Below are positions 41,687 through 49,434 of a DNA stretch of 53,024 nucleotides, piece after piece. Location of the stretch: NCBI GenBank assembly GCA_029863625.1, contig JAOTUY010000015.1, forward strand, positions 1-53,024, read 5' to 3'. The stretch comes from Acidimicrobiia bacterium (GTDB taxonomy: Bacteria > Actinomycetota > Acidimicrobiia > Spongiisociales > UBA4744). Numbering within the stretch: the first letter of the stretch is position 1; every line of letters begins with the position of its first letter. The notes below the pieces were generated by a model. It was not told the origin of the DNA. It searched no databases and worked only from the letters and a program-made list of their open reading frames with translations. The translations under genes were made by a program, and so were the position numbers.

Positions 41687-44236
41687 ATGTCCGAACAGGC
41701 CTATCTCGATTTCGATCTTCTCGTTGCTCGATCGGACGACGGCGCAATGTCGGCCCGCGTGGTCGATTCTCCCGCCGGTCAGGCTGTCCACGAGTTCGAG
41801 TTGCCGTTCTCCGACCTCGAGGTAGAGAACTTCCTATTGCGGGTCGGACAGACCCGGGGCCGTACGCGCAGACTCGAGTCGTCGGAGATGGAGTCGGCCC
41901 GCCAGTTTGGTAGTCGTCTGTACGACGCTCTCTTCGATGGCGAGGTCCGAACCGCCTTCCGTCGCAGCCTCGATGATGCCGACCGCCAGCAAAAAGGATT
42001 GCGGGTTCGGCTCCGCATGAACGACGTACCTGAGGTGGCCGATCTGCCTTGGGAGTTCCTGTACAGCTCGGGTCTCAACCGTTTCTTGGCGTTATCGACC
42101 GAGACCCCGCTGGTTCGATACATAGACCTGCCCAGCAGCACACGGCCGTTGACGGTAACCCCGCCCTTGCGGATCCTGGTGATGATCTCGAGCCCGACCG
42201 ATTATCCCGAGTTGGATGTCATGTCGGAGTGGACCCGCCTGCAGAGCGCTCTTCAGGAACTGGCCGACCGGGGGTTGGTCGAGCTCGACAAGCTGGAGGA
42301 AGCCAGCCTGTCCCGGCTGCAGCAGCGCCTCCGACAAGGCGAATACCACATCTTCCACTTCATCGGGCACGGCGCTTTCGACGAACGTGAACGAGATGGC
42401 GTGCTCATGCTGGAAGACGACCAGCAGAGAGGCCGGCGGGTGAGCGGTCATTATCTCGGCACATTGCTGCATGACCATCGCTCGATGCGGTTAGCGGTCC
42501 TCAACTCATGTGAAGGCGCTAGAGCCACCCGGGACGACCCGTTCGCCGGGACGGCCCAGAGTCTGGTCCAGCAAGGTATTCCCGCCGTGATCGCCATGCA
42601 ATTCGAGATCACCGATGAAGCCGCCATCGGCTTTGCACAGGAGTTCTACGCCGCCATGGCCGACGGCTACCCGGTTGATGCCGCCCTTGGAGAAGCTCGC
42701 AAGGCCATCTTCGCGGGCGGCAACGATGTCGAGTGGGGAACACCCGTGCTGTATCTGCGGTCAGGGGACGGCAAGATTTTCGACGTTGATCAATCGTCGA
42801 TACCGGCGGTTGACGCAGGGGAGCAGCAACGTCTGGCGGACCTGTACCAGCGGGCTACGAGCGCGCTCTCCGACGGAAAGCCGGAGGCGGCCGTAGCGCT
42901 CTTCGAGGAGTTGCAGTCCGAACAGCGTGACTTCCGTGACGTGCCAGGCCTGATTGAGGGCGCTCGTCGGCAAGCAGCGACCAAGGCCCTCTACGAGGAG
43001 GCGAGGGATCTGGCTCAGGCGGAAGACTGGCCAGCCGTCCGGGCGAAACTCGATGAACTGCAGGAGATGGACAGCGGGTTCGGCGACCCCGACCAACTCG
43101 GTGACCTCCTGGCGGCTGGCCTGACGGAGCGAGCCGGTTCGTCTCCACCCGCCGAGACCCCTGAGTCCACCGGAAGGACGGTTCGTCTGACGGAGGAAGC
43201 CGATCTGGCTCCACCCGTCGGATCCCCCGGGTCGACCGGCGGCACAATTGACGAGGCGAAGCAAGAGCCCCGGCAAGACAGACGACCCGATGACGGTGGC
43301 CGGCCAGGGTTGGCCTCCTGGTGGGCGAAGCTAACTCTGTGGCGACGCATTCTGTTCGTCGGGGTTCCACTCCTTGCCTTGTTGGTGGTAGTTGTGGTGG
43401 CCGGCGGAAACGGGACTACCGACCAGACCACTACCACGGTTACGGACACCTCGACGACCGCCACCACCGGTAGTACGGCAGCGGCAGCGGTGACCGTCAC
43501 CATGCCCGACGGCGTTGACCCCGCTGCCCATGTGGTCGGACTCAGGGCAGGGGAACAACCGACCATCGACGGTGACCTGACTGATTGGCCTTCCTGGCCG
43601 GAAGACCTGGTGGCCGTCTCGTCCCACCCGGTTTTTGCGTCCGGGTGGGACGGCACCGAAGATATGGAAGCCCGCTGGTTCCTGCAATGGGACGACCAAA
43701 ATCTGTATGTTGGGGCGTTTGTTTCCGATGACCGGCACGTACAAAATCAGACCGGGTTTTCCATCTTTCGCGGTGACAGCCTTGACTTGCGCTTCGATAC
43801 CGACCGGGATGGCGACGACGATTTCGACAACGCCGACTACGAACTACAACTCTCACCGGGGGACCTGGCCGGTCGAGAGCCCTCGGCCGCCATCTTCATT
43901 GGCAACGGCTCAGGGTTCGCGAACGGTCTGGTCCCCGACAACGTCACAATCGGGGCGGTCGGTCGCACCGAAGACGACGGCTATGTGCTGGAAGCGTCGA
44001 TCCCGTGGAGCGTGCTCGGTGGGCGTCCCGCCGTCGACGCGGTCCTCGGGTTGGCTCTGCAAGCCAACGATATCGATGTGGTCGTCGACCCGGCTCGTCA
44101 GGAATTGATGATCTCCAATCTCGAGCCTCCCCCCGGACACGAACTGAGCAATCCGGGCTTCATCAATGAGCCGGCGTCGTTTGGGACATTCCACCTTGAC
44201 TCGGCGACCGTCTGCGAGGTCACCGGCGACTGCTGA
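41687..44236 (+). CDS. Transmembrane CHAT protease with extracellular CBM9-like domain
   Basis: An 849-residue protein with a cytosolic protease and an outside domain. Residues about 1-365 are the CHAT part: YLDFDLLVARSDDG start, LPWEFLYS, His228 in HFIGHGAFD and Cys275 in VLNSCEGA. A helical repeat region (TSALSDGKPEAAVALFEEL) follows, then a charged linker and a membrane helix near residue 560 (ILFVGVPLLALLVVVVVAGG). A Thr-rich stalk leads to a C-terminal CBM9-like beta sandwich (PTIDGDLTDWPSWPEDL, LQWDDQNLYVGAFVSDD), of a type that often binds sugars. This suggests a receptor coupling an external glycan or ligand to an internal protease. Confidence 0.85.
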   Translation: MSEQAYLDFDLLVARSDDGAMSARVVDSPAGQAVHEFELPFSDLEVENFLLRVGQTRGRTRRLESSEMESARQFGSRLYDALFDGEVRTAFRRSLDDADRQQKGLRVRLRMNDVPEVADLPWEFLYSSGLNRFLALSTETPLVRYIDLPSSTRPLTVTPPLRILVMISSPTDYPELDVMSEWTRLQSALQELADRGLVELDKLEEASLSRLQQRLRQGEYHIFHFIGHGAFDERERDGVLMLEDDQQRGRRVSGHYLGTLLHDHRSMRLAVLNSCEGARATRDDPFAGTAQSLVQQGIPAVIAMQFEITDEAAIGFAQEFYAAMADGYPVDAALGEARKAIFAGGNDVEWGTPVLYLRSGDGKIFDVDQSSIPAVDAGEQQRLADLYQRATSALSDGKPEAAVALFEELQSEQRDFRDVPGLIEGARRQAATKALYEEARDLAQAEDWPAVRAKLDELQEMDSGFGDPDQLGDLLAAGLTERAGSSPPAETPESTGRTVRLTEEADLAPPVGSPGSTGGTIDEAKQEPRQDRRPDDGGRPGLASWWAKLTLWRRILFVGVPLLALLVVVVVAGGNGTTDQTTTTVTDTSTTATTGSTAAAAVTVTMPDGVDPAAHVVGLRAGEQPTIDGDLTDWPSWPEDLVAVSSHPVFASGWDGTEDMEARWFLQWDDQNLYVGAFVSDDRHVQNQTGFSIFRGDSLDLRFDTDRDGDDDFDNADYELQLSPGDLAGREPSAAIFIGNGSGFANGLVPDNVTIGAVGRTEDDGYVLEASIPWSVLGGRPAVDAVLGLALQANDIDVVVDPARQELMISNLEPPPGHELSNPGFINEPASFGTFHLDSATVCEVTGDC

Positions 44237-44256
44237 ACGCCGCCACCGAACCGGGC

Positions 44257-44922
44257 CTACGTGATCCAGGGGATGCGCTCGGCAACCACCCGGCCGTGCT
44301 CGTCCTGGAACTGTGCTTCGAAGTTGTACGCCTCCGCCTCCAACTGGTTGCGGTGGTAGATGGTTGGACGGCGGATGTAGCCGGGCAGGACTCCGCCGCC
44401 GTCCAGGTACGCCTTGCCGTACTCGCAGGCGAACGCCTCTTCGCCACCGAGTCGGCGTACCTGGTCGACATGGACGACTTCGTGGATGAAGTTGACGATG
44501 TCGACCGGGTTCGATGGGTCGAAGTTGCCGCGCCAATAGATCGTGTAGCCGAAGGTCATGGCGAGTATGGAGCCGCTCTCCCGGAAACGATTGGGGGGAA
44601 GCAGGCAGCGGGTTCTGTAGCGGATCCGGCTGGCGTCGAGGTCGGGAAAGAGTCCTCGCAACATCGCGACCGTTTCCGGCCGGAGCCGCTGCCAGGGCCG
44701 GCGGAAGTTGGCAACCTGAGCCGCTCGCTTGGTTTCGCGGTAGATGGTTCTGCCCAAGGTGCATCCGATCGGGAGCACCTCGGTGCGCCACAATCCAAGG
44801 GTGGATCCGATTGCCTTGCCACTCGACAGGAACGACATCAGCGGATTGTCGCACTTGGCCGCACCTCCGTACAGGGTGTTTCTGAACGGAACCAGTCGGG
44901 TAGTCGTGTGGCGTCCCGGCAC
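44257..44922 (-). CDS. HExxH zinc metallopeptidase, DUF4157-like
   Basis: About 221 residues with HEVVH at 147-151 (zinc-binding His147 and His151, catalytic Glu148) and a downstream ACEYGKAYLD / QLEAEAYNFE helix pair resembling DUF4157-type peptidases, which occur with contractile injection and conflict loci. The sequence before the motif (SGSILAMTFGYTIYWRG) fits that family. GTG 44922 is preferred because GGAG lies six bases upstream; an ATG at 44973 would sit inside the divergent gene's start codon. No signal peptide. It is divergent from the lipase with a 49-base gap, so they likely share a regulatory region. Confidence 0.75.
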   Translation of the reverse strand: MPGRHTTTRLVPFRNTLYGGAAKCDNPLMSFLSSGKAIGSTLGLWRTEVLPIGCTLGRTIYRETKRAAQVANFRRPWQRLRPETVAMLRGLFPDLDASRIRYRTRCLLPPNRFRESGSILAMTFGYTIYWRGNFDPSNPVDIVNFIHEVVHVDQVRRLGGEEAFACEYGKAYLDGGGVLPGYIRRPTIYHRNQLEAEAYNFEAQFQDEHGRVVAERIPWIT

Positions 44923-44971
44923 TAGGTACTCCGATTGGGTAGGTTGAGGAGCGGCCAGAAAAGGGGAAATC

Positions 44972-46372
44972 ATGGCGAAACAGCCAATGCCGGACGTTGT
45001 TGTTGTACTGCCGGGAATCTTGGGTAGCGTCCTGCAGAAGGACGGCCGCGATGCTTGGGCCATCAACGGCGGAGCCATTCTGCGCGGGCTGCTGTCGTTG
45101 GGAGCCAGTGTCCAGGATCTTGCGCTGGCGGACGACGACCCAACCGTCGACGACCTCGGAGACGGTGTGACGGCGGATCGCCTGATGCCCGACCTGCACC
45201 TCATCCCCGGTTTGTGGACCATCGACGGGTATGGGGGGATCGCCCAAAGCATCAAGAAGAACTTCGAGGTTGAGTCGGGACAGAACTACTTCGAATTCCC
45301 TTACGACTGGCGGCGTGACAATCGGGTTGCGGGGCGCAAGCTCCGGCGGGTCAGCCATGTCTGGCTGCGCGAATGGCGGGAACGTTCCGGTAATGCCGAT
45401 GCCAGACTGGTGCTTCTGGCTCACTCGATGGGGGGACTGGTTTCGCGGGCCTTTTTGGAACTGGAAGAAGGCTGGCGGGATACAAGGATGCTGGTCACCT
45501 TCGGCACGCCCTACCGCGGATCGCTGAACGCGCTCGACTTTACGGCCAACGGATTCAAGAAGAAGGTCGGTCCCGTCACGCTGCTGGACCTTTCCAACCT
45601 GCTGCGCTCGCTCACCTCTGTCTACCAACTCCTCCCGATCTACCCGTCGTACGACCCCGGCGATGGCCAGTTGTTACGCCTCACCGAAGCGACCGACATC
45701 CCTAACCTCGATCGGGCCCAGGCGGCTGCCGCCCGCGGGTTTCACGATGAGATCAGCGACGCGGTTGACGCTCACCAGACCGATCAGAGCTACCTGGACG
45801 GTGGATACTCGGTCTACCCGGTGGTGGGGACCGAGCAACCTACCCTGCAATCCGGTCGTTTGGATGGGAACCGGGTCAAGATGCTGCGTGACCTTGGCGG
45901 CCAAGATCTGGGCGGGGACGGGACCGTACCCAGGGTGTCGGCCCAACCGCTGGAATGGCAAGACCCGGCCCAAGGCATGTTCTCAGCAGAGGTACACGGC
46001 TCACTCCAGAACTCGCCGGCTGTGCTCACGCAGGTCAAGGGACTGCTCACCGCTGCCCAGATCGACCTCAGCCAATTCCGGGCCCCGGCTTTCAAGCTGA
46101 GCCTGGATGTCGATGACCTTTTTGGAACTGAAGAACCGATCGAGATTGGCGGACGAACCAATACGAGATCTGCTCGTCTGACAGTGGCCGTAACCGACGC
46201 CGACTCCGGCCGGGAGGTTGCCCGCGCCCTGCTTGGCACAACCGGCGCCGAGGGGTGGAAGGCGGCCGAAATACCGCCGCAACCAGAAGGCGTCTATCGA
46301 TGTGTGCTGTCGAGCGACAGCAGCCGCGACACGGTGACCGGGATCTTCACGGTTCTCAAGGCAACTGAATAG
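44972..46372 (+). CDS. LCAT/phospholipase-like alpha/beta hydrolase
   Basis: A 466-residue hydrolase of the lecithin:cholesterol acyltransferase/phospholipase type. It opens with VVVLPGILGSVLQKDG (oxyanion-hole region), has FPYDWRRDNR, the nucleophile Ser152 in AHSMGG, Asp316 in GGDGTVP and His342 in EVHGSLQ, completing a triad. The last 90 residues form an extra beta domain (LTVAVTDADSGREVARALL). There is no signal peptide, so membrane lipids would be attacked from the cytosol. Divergent from a metallopeptidase and next to CHAT receptors, it is a good candidate for a membrane-damaging effector, which is inference. Confidence 0.85.
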   Translation: MAKQPMPDVVVVLPGILGSVLQKDGRDAWAINGGAILRGLLSLGASVQDLALADDDPTVDDLGDGVTADRLMPDLHLIPGLWTIDGYGGIAQSIKKNFEVESGQNYFEFPYDWRRDNRVAGRKLRRVSHVWLREWRERSGNADARLVLLAHSMGGLVSRAFLELEEGWRDTRMLVTFGTPYRGSLNALDFTANGFKKKVGPVTLLDLSNLLRSLTSVYQLLPIYPSYDPGDGQLLRLTEATDIPNLDRAQAAAARGFHDEISDAVDAHQTDQSYLDGGYSVYPVVGTEQPTLQSGRLDGNRVKMLRDLGGQDLGGDGTVPRVSAQPLEWQDPAQGMFSAEVHGSLQNSPAVLTQVKGLLTAAQIDLSQFRAPAFKLSLDVDDLFGTEEPIEIGGRTNTRSARLTVAVTDADSGREVARALLGTTGAEGWKAAEIPPQPEGVYRCVLSSDSSRDTVTGIFTVLKATE

Positions 46373-46555
46373 GCGTATTGAAGGCTGAGCACACGTCTCG
46401 AGGGGTCGTACGTCCGGGACCGGAACCGCCGTGGGTTGCCTCGTAACTCGTCTCCTCGCCGGTTTGGGCCCGCTCGCCAGACGGAGGCTTCGGTTCCTTG
46501 TTAGACGCGAACCGGCGCCGCGGTGCGACGCCGGTCACACTTCACGCGCACGAGA

Positions 46556-46581
46556 AAAGGGGGCCGGTGCCGGCCCCCTTT
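46556..46581 (-). terminator. Strong intrinsic terminator
   Basis: AAAGGGGGCCGG pairs perfectly with CCGGCCCCCTTT (12 base pairs), and on the minus strand the stem ends in TTTT. It lies 22 bases beyond the stop of the surface-protein gene. It could also stop plus-strand transcripts from the lipase. The rest of the 230-base gap shows nothing else. Confidence 0.8.
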
Positions 46582-46602
46582 CGTCGTGGTCGGTCGACTG
46601 GT

Positions 46603-47280
46603 TCAGTTTCGTCGGATGGCGAGGCGGGCGCCGAGAGCGAGCAGGGCCCAGACGGCCATTCCGGCCAGGACCGCACCGGCTCCGTACACCCACGGCTCGA
46701 GTCCCTTGGTGCTGGTCTCTGCTCCGTCGGCGACGGCGGCTACCGGTTCGGTGTCGGTCTGCGCCGAGTCAGCGTTGCCGGCGGGGGCGCTCACCTCGAC
46801 CGTCACCTGGGTGGGGCCGTCCGTGCCCTGACCCGCCGGGGCATCGGCCAGGGCTTCGGCCACGGCCTGGTCGATCATTTCCTGGATCCAGTCGGGGATG
46901 GGGGGGTTGCCAGGTGCGACCTGGATGGCGCCGTCGTCTTCCGGATCGTCGTCGGGGACGACCACCTCAATACCGAACCCCGGTATGAGGCTGGGATCGA
47001 TCTGGCCGTCGTCGTCGGGAGTCAACACACCCGGCGCGACCGGGATAGCTAGTTCCGGCTTGACCTGGTTATCGTCATCGGCCGGCTTGGGATGGAACGT
47101 CATCCCGGGGTTGATCGCAACCGGGACGCTGTTGGATTGCCCGGGGTCGGGCGCGATCGTCACCCCCGTCGAGCCGTTGTCTGCCGGCTGCGGCCCTTCA
47201 CCGGCGAGGGCGCTCGTGGCCGGGCTCAGGCCGATCACCACCGCGGTGATTCCGAGAGCGATTCGTTTGGTGGTACGCAT
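46603..47280 (-). CDS. Membrane-anchored acidic surface protein, sigma-circuit target
   Basis: A 225-residue exported protein. A signal peptide (MRTTKRIALGITAVVIGL ... ALAG) precedes a low-complexity acidic, Pro/Gly-rich ectodomain with DDD clusters (VVVPDDDPEDDGAI). A C-terminal helix (VYGAGAVLAGMAVWALLALG) and a basic RLAIRRN tail anchor it in the membrane. No sortase LPxTG is present. ATG 47280 has AAGGAGG at eight bases. It is transcribed from a promoter sharing its full two-part motif with that of the adjacent sigma gene. A spacer or wall-stress protein is possible; function unknown. Confidence 0.8.
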   Translation of the reverse strand: MRTTKRIALGITAVVIGLSPATSALAGEGPQPADNGSTGVTIAPDPGQSNSVPVAINPGMTFHPKPADDDNQVKPELAIPVAPGVLTPDDDGQIDPSLIPGFGIEVVVPDDDPEDDGAIQVAPGNPPIPDWIQEMIDQAVAEALADAPAGQGTDGPTQVTVEVSAPAGNADSAQTDTEPVAAVADGAETSTKGLEPWVYGAGAVLAGMAVWALLALGARLAIRRN

Positions 47281-47315
47281 CGTGGGTGCCTCCTTCTTTT
47301 CGTTTGCCCACAAGA

Positions 47316-47347
47316 GGGAGACACTCACCATCTCCGGTTCTTACACC
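47316..47347 (-). promoter_or_regulatory. ECF-type promoter of surface-protein gene
   Basis: On the minus strand, GGTGTAAGAACC (47347-47336), a 12-base spacer and TGTCTCCC (47323-47316). The GAAC core and the -10 GTCT resemble ECF-sigma promoters. The same motif and spacing recur upstream of the sigma gene. The expected start of transcription leaves a leader of about 30 bases. Confidence 0.75.
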
Positions 47348-47467
47348 TCCCATCCGGGTTTCTGGAAAGATCCGGGCGTGGGGCGATTTGCTCCAGCAAG
47401 ATCCGGATGTCGAGATGCCGCCTGCTCCCGCCAGCGGGCCTCCCAAATGTTTTCACCCCGCGGCGGG

Positions 47468-49081
47468 TTACCGGCAACGGGAGGCGGGGAGGACGACGAT
47501 GTCCAGCGTGGTCGTCGAAGAGTTGCCGACCGTGTCGGTCGCCGTGATCGTGACGACCACGGACTGAAACGAGGGGACCGGGCCGAAGGTCCCGACGTAG
47601 GTCCCCGCACCGGTCAGAGTCGTCCCGCCGTCGCCTTCGGCCAGGGTCCAGGTGGCCTCGACCGACCCGACCCCGGACGAGTCGGCCACGGCCGCGGTGA
47701 TTTGCGTTGAGGTGGCACAACCGGTGGCGCTCCGCTCCCAGATCGGATTCGGTGAGGCGGCGACCCGCTGAAACAACGGTCCGCGTCGGTCCGGGATGGT
47801 CGTGGTGGTTGGGGTCGTCGTTGTGGTGGGGGCGGCCGTTGTGGTGGTGGAGGTGGGGGCGGCCGTTGTGGTGGTGGCGGTGGGAGCAGCCGTGGTGGTG
47901 GTGGCAGCCGTGGTGGTGGAGGTGGGAGCAGCCGTGGTGATGGTGGCCGTCGTCCTCGATGTGGTTGGGGCGGTGGTCGTTGTCGAAGCAGTGGTGGTGG
48001 ACACCACGGCCGAAGGCGGGGTTGTGGTTGCGGGCTTGTCCTCCTCTTGATTCGAGGCGACGGTCGCCGTTACCGCGGGCGGTTCGTCGGTCGGGGCGGT
48101 CACGGTCACGCTGGCCACATCTGCCGGTGCCGATAGCGCGGAGGGAGTGGGGTCGGGGGCGATCTCGGCGACCCCGATCGTCGCCACCAACAGCAGACCG
48201 AGCAGCAACCCGCCCGCCCCGGCGCGACCCATCCTTCCGCCCCAGATATGAGGCGACCGGAAGTTGCGGGCTGCCTCCTTCCAGATAGCGTCCTCGAGCC
48301 CGGCCTCCGCGGCGACGTTGGCCAGGGCCGCCAGCACGTTCATCGGTGCCACCAGCCGGCGCCTCGTCTCCTCGCATGTGTCGCAGGAATCGACGTGGCG
48401 GTCGACCCGACGCTTCAGCTCGGGCTTAACTGGAGGGAGATCCGCACCGGCCACCACCGCGGCCAGCTCCCCACAATCCTTCGACCCCTTTCGGATGAGG
48501 AGGTAGGTCGAGACGGCCCCGCCCAGCCGCGCCTTCATCCGGTTCACCATGACGTAGCCGTTGTTCTTGGAAACGCCCATCACCACTGCGATCTCTGCCG
48601 AGTCGAGGCCCTGCCGGACGTGCAGGTCGAGAACGGCATAGGTTCGCTCGTCCAAGGCGGAGGCGGCCTCCCACACCAGCGAGGCGAGCTCGGCGGAGGC
48701 AGTAGCCTCGGCCGGGTCGCTGAACCGGTCCTCGTCGATCTCCGAGAGCAGCAGGCCGGGCCCTTCCTCTCCCTCGAGGGGCGACTCCGGGCGCGTTCTG
48801 ACCGCCGCCCGAGCCTGGTTGAGTACCTGGCGGCGGGCGATCGCGAACAACCAGCTGCGGAAGGAGTCCGGGTTGCGGAGTTGGCCGATCTTCATAGCGG
48901 CTCGGACGAAGGTGTCCTGAGCGACGTCACCTGCGTCGGCCCGATTTCTCGTGGCGCGGGCCGCGTAATCGAAGACCCGGGGAAAGTACCGCCGGTACAA
49001 CTGTTCGAAAGCGCCGAGGTCCCCCTGCCTCGCCAGCTTCGCCAACCCGGCGTCGGTCTGCTCGTGCAGTGCGGTAGCCAT
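47468..49081 (-). CDS. ECF sigma factor fused to anti-sigma-like zinc motif, membrane helix and extracellular domain
   Basis: A 537-residue fusion. Region sigma-2 is at about 15-90 (FEQLYRRYFPRVFDYA, DVAQDTFVRA), sigma-4 at about 125-190 (LDERTYAVLDLHVRQGLDS, AEIAVVMGVSKNNGYVMVNR). HVDSCDTC (His229, Cys233, Cys236) is the zinc anti-sigma motif. A membrane helix lies at about 288-306, then a Thr/Ala/Pro-rich stalk and an Ig-like ectodomain with two Cys. Thus sensor, anti-sigma and sigma are one chain; release would need proteolysis or conformational change. ATG 49081 has only weak ribosome-site sequence and lies four bases after a leader frame's stop. Probably autoregulated. Confidence 0.87.
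   Translation of the reverse strand: MATALHEQTDAGLAKLARQGDLGAFEQLYRRYFPRVFDYAARATRNRADAGDVAQDTFVRAAMKIGQLRNPDSFRSWLFAIARRQVLNQARAAVRTRPESPLEGEEGPGLLLSEIDEDRFSDPAEATASAELASLVWEAASALDERTYAVLDLHVRQGLDSAEIAVVMGVSKNNGYVMVNRMKARLGGAVSTYLLIRKGSKDCGELAAVVAGADLPPVKPELKRRVDRHVDSCDTCEETRRRLVAPMNVLAALANVAAEAGLEDAIWKEAARNFRSPHIWGGRMGRAGAGGLLLGLLLVATIGVAEIAPDPTPSALSAPADVASVTVTAPTDEPPAVTATVASNQEEDKPATTTPPSAVVSTTTASTTTTAPTTSRTTATITTAAPTSTTTAATTTTAAPTATTTTAAPTSTTTTAAPTTTTTPTTTTIPDRRGPLFQRVAASPNPIWERSATGCATSTQITAAVADSSGVGSVEATWTLAEGDGGTTLTGAGTYVGTFGPVPSFQSVVVTITATDTVGNSSTTTLDIVVLPASRCR
47790..48010 (-). repeat. Degenerate tandem repeat encoding the Thr-rich stalk
   Basis: The plus strand shows GTGGTGGTGG/GGCGGCCGTTGTGG-like units repeated several times; on the coding strand they read TTTTAAPTST-type repeats. 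Repeat number could vary between strains and alter stalk length. Confidence 0.6.
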
Positions 49082-49085
49082 CCCT

Positions 49086-49253
49086 TCATAACCTACCGGC
49101 TGAGCAGACCCCGATCTCCCCCAACTTCCGCCACAGGCGGGCGACCGAGGCGGCTCTCATCACCGGGTGACATCTACGCCGCTCGGGACTGGTCATCGGC
49201 TTTGGTGTCGACATCCGGCGATCCGCGGCCGGTGGCGCTGTGCATCGTCTCAT
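49086..49253 (-). CDS. Possible 55-residue leader ORF of the sigma gene
   Basis: ATG 49253 lies five bases after the TGTCTCCC element of the promoter, so a transcript from it would start at about this codon. The frame runs 55 sense codons, Arg- and Pro-rich (MRRCTAPPAADRRM...), and stops with TGA four bases before the sigma ATG. That spacing suits translational coupling. No known motif; it may act in cis to set sigma translation. Confidence 0.4.
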   Translation of the reverse strand: MRRCTAPPAADRRMSTPKPMTSPERRRCHPVMRAASVARLWRKLGEIGVCSAGRL

Positions 49254-49257
49254 GGGG

Positions 49258-49289
49258 GGGAGACAGACCAGGCGCCGGGTTCTTACACC
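49258..49289 (-). promoter_or_regulatory. ECF-type autoregulatory promoter of sigma gene
   Basis: On the minus strand, GGTGTAAGAACC (49289-49278), 12 bases and TGTCTCCC (49265-49258), identical to the promoter of the surface protein gene in both blocks and spacing. A partial GTGTAAGA at about 49366-49374 lacks the second block. The remainder of the 353-base gap 49082-49434 holds only the leader frame. Confidence 0.75.
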
Positions 49290-49434
49290 GGCCCGCTTTC
49301 GTCTGGCCGACGTCCGGAGGGGCGCCGGGCGGGATGACCGGTAACAACCGGTGGTAAGGGTTTTGTCTTACACGGCAGAGTTCACTGGTTTGAGTCGAGC
49401 CGACGAATGCTTGTTTCGGCATCGGTGACTGCGG

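Noticed and set aside
29963..46372. Bacterial gasdermin partner for the caspase-like proteases
   Set aside because: No protein in the island has a gasdermin-like beta fold with a short C-terminal inhibitory tail that I could recognise.
41687..46372. Contractile injection system (suggested by the DUF4157-like peptidase)
   Set aside because: No sheath, tube, baseplate or AAA genes are present in the window.
47790..48010. CRISPR-like or ncRNA repeat array
   Set aside because: The repeats are irregular, have no unique spacers and encode the Thr-rich stalk of the sigma fusion in frame.
49361..49376. Third GTGTAAGA-like site upstream of the sigma gene
   Set aside because: It lacks GAACC and has no TGTCTCCC at the 12-base spacing, unlike the two full sites.
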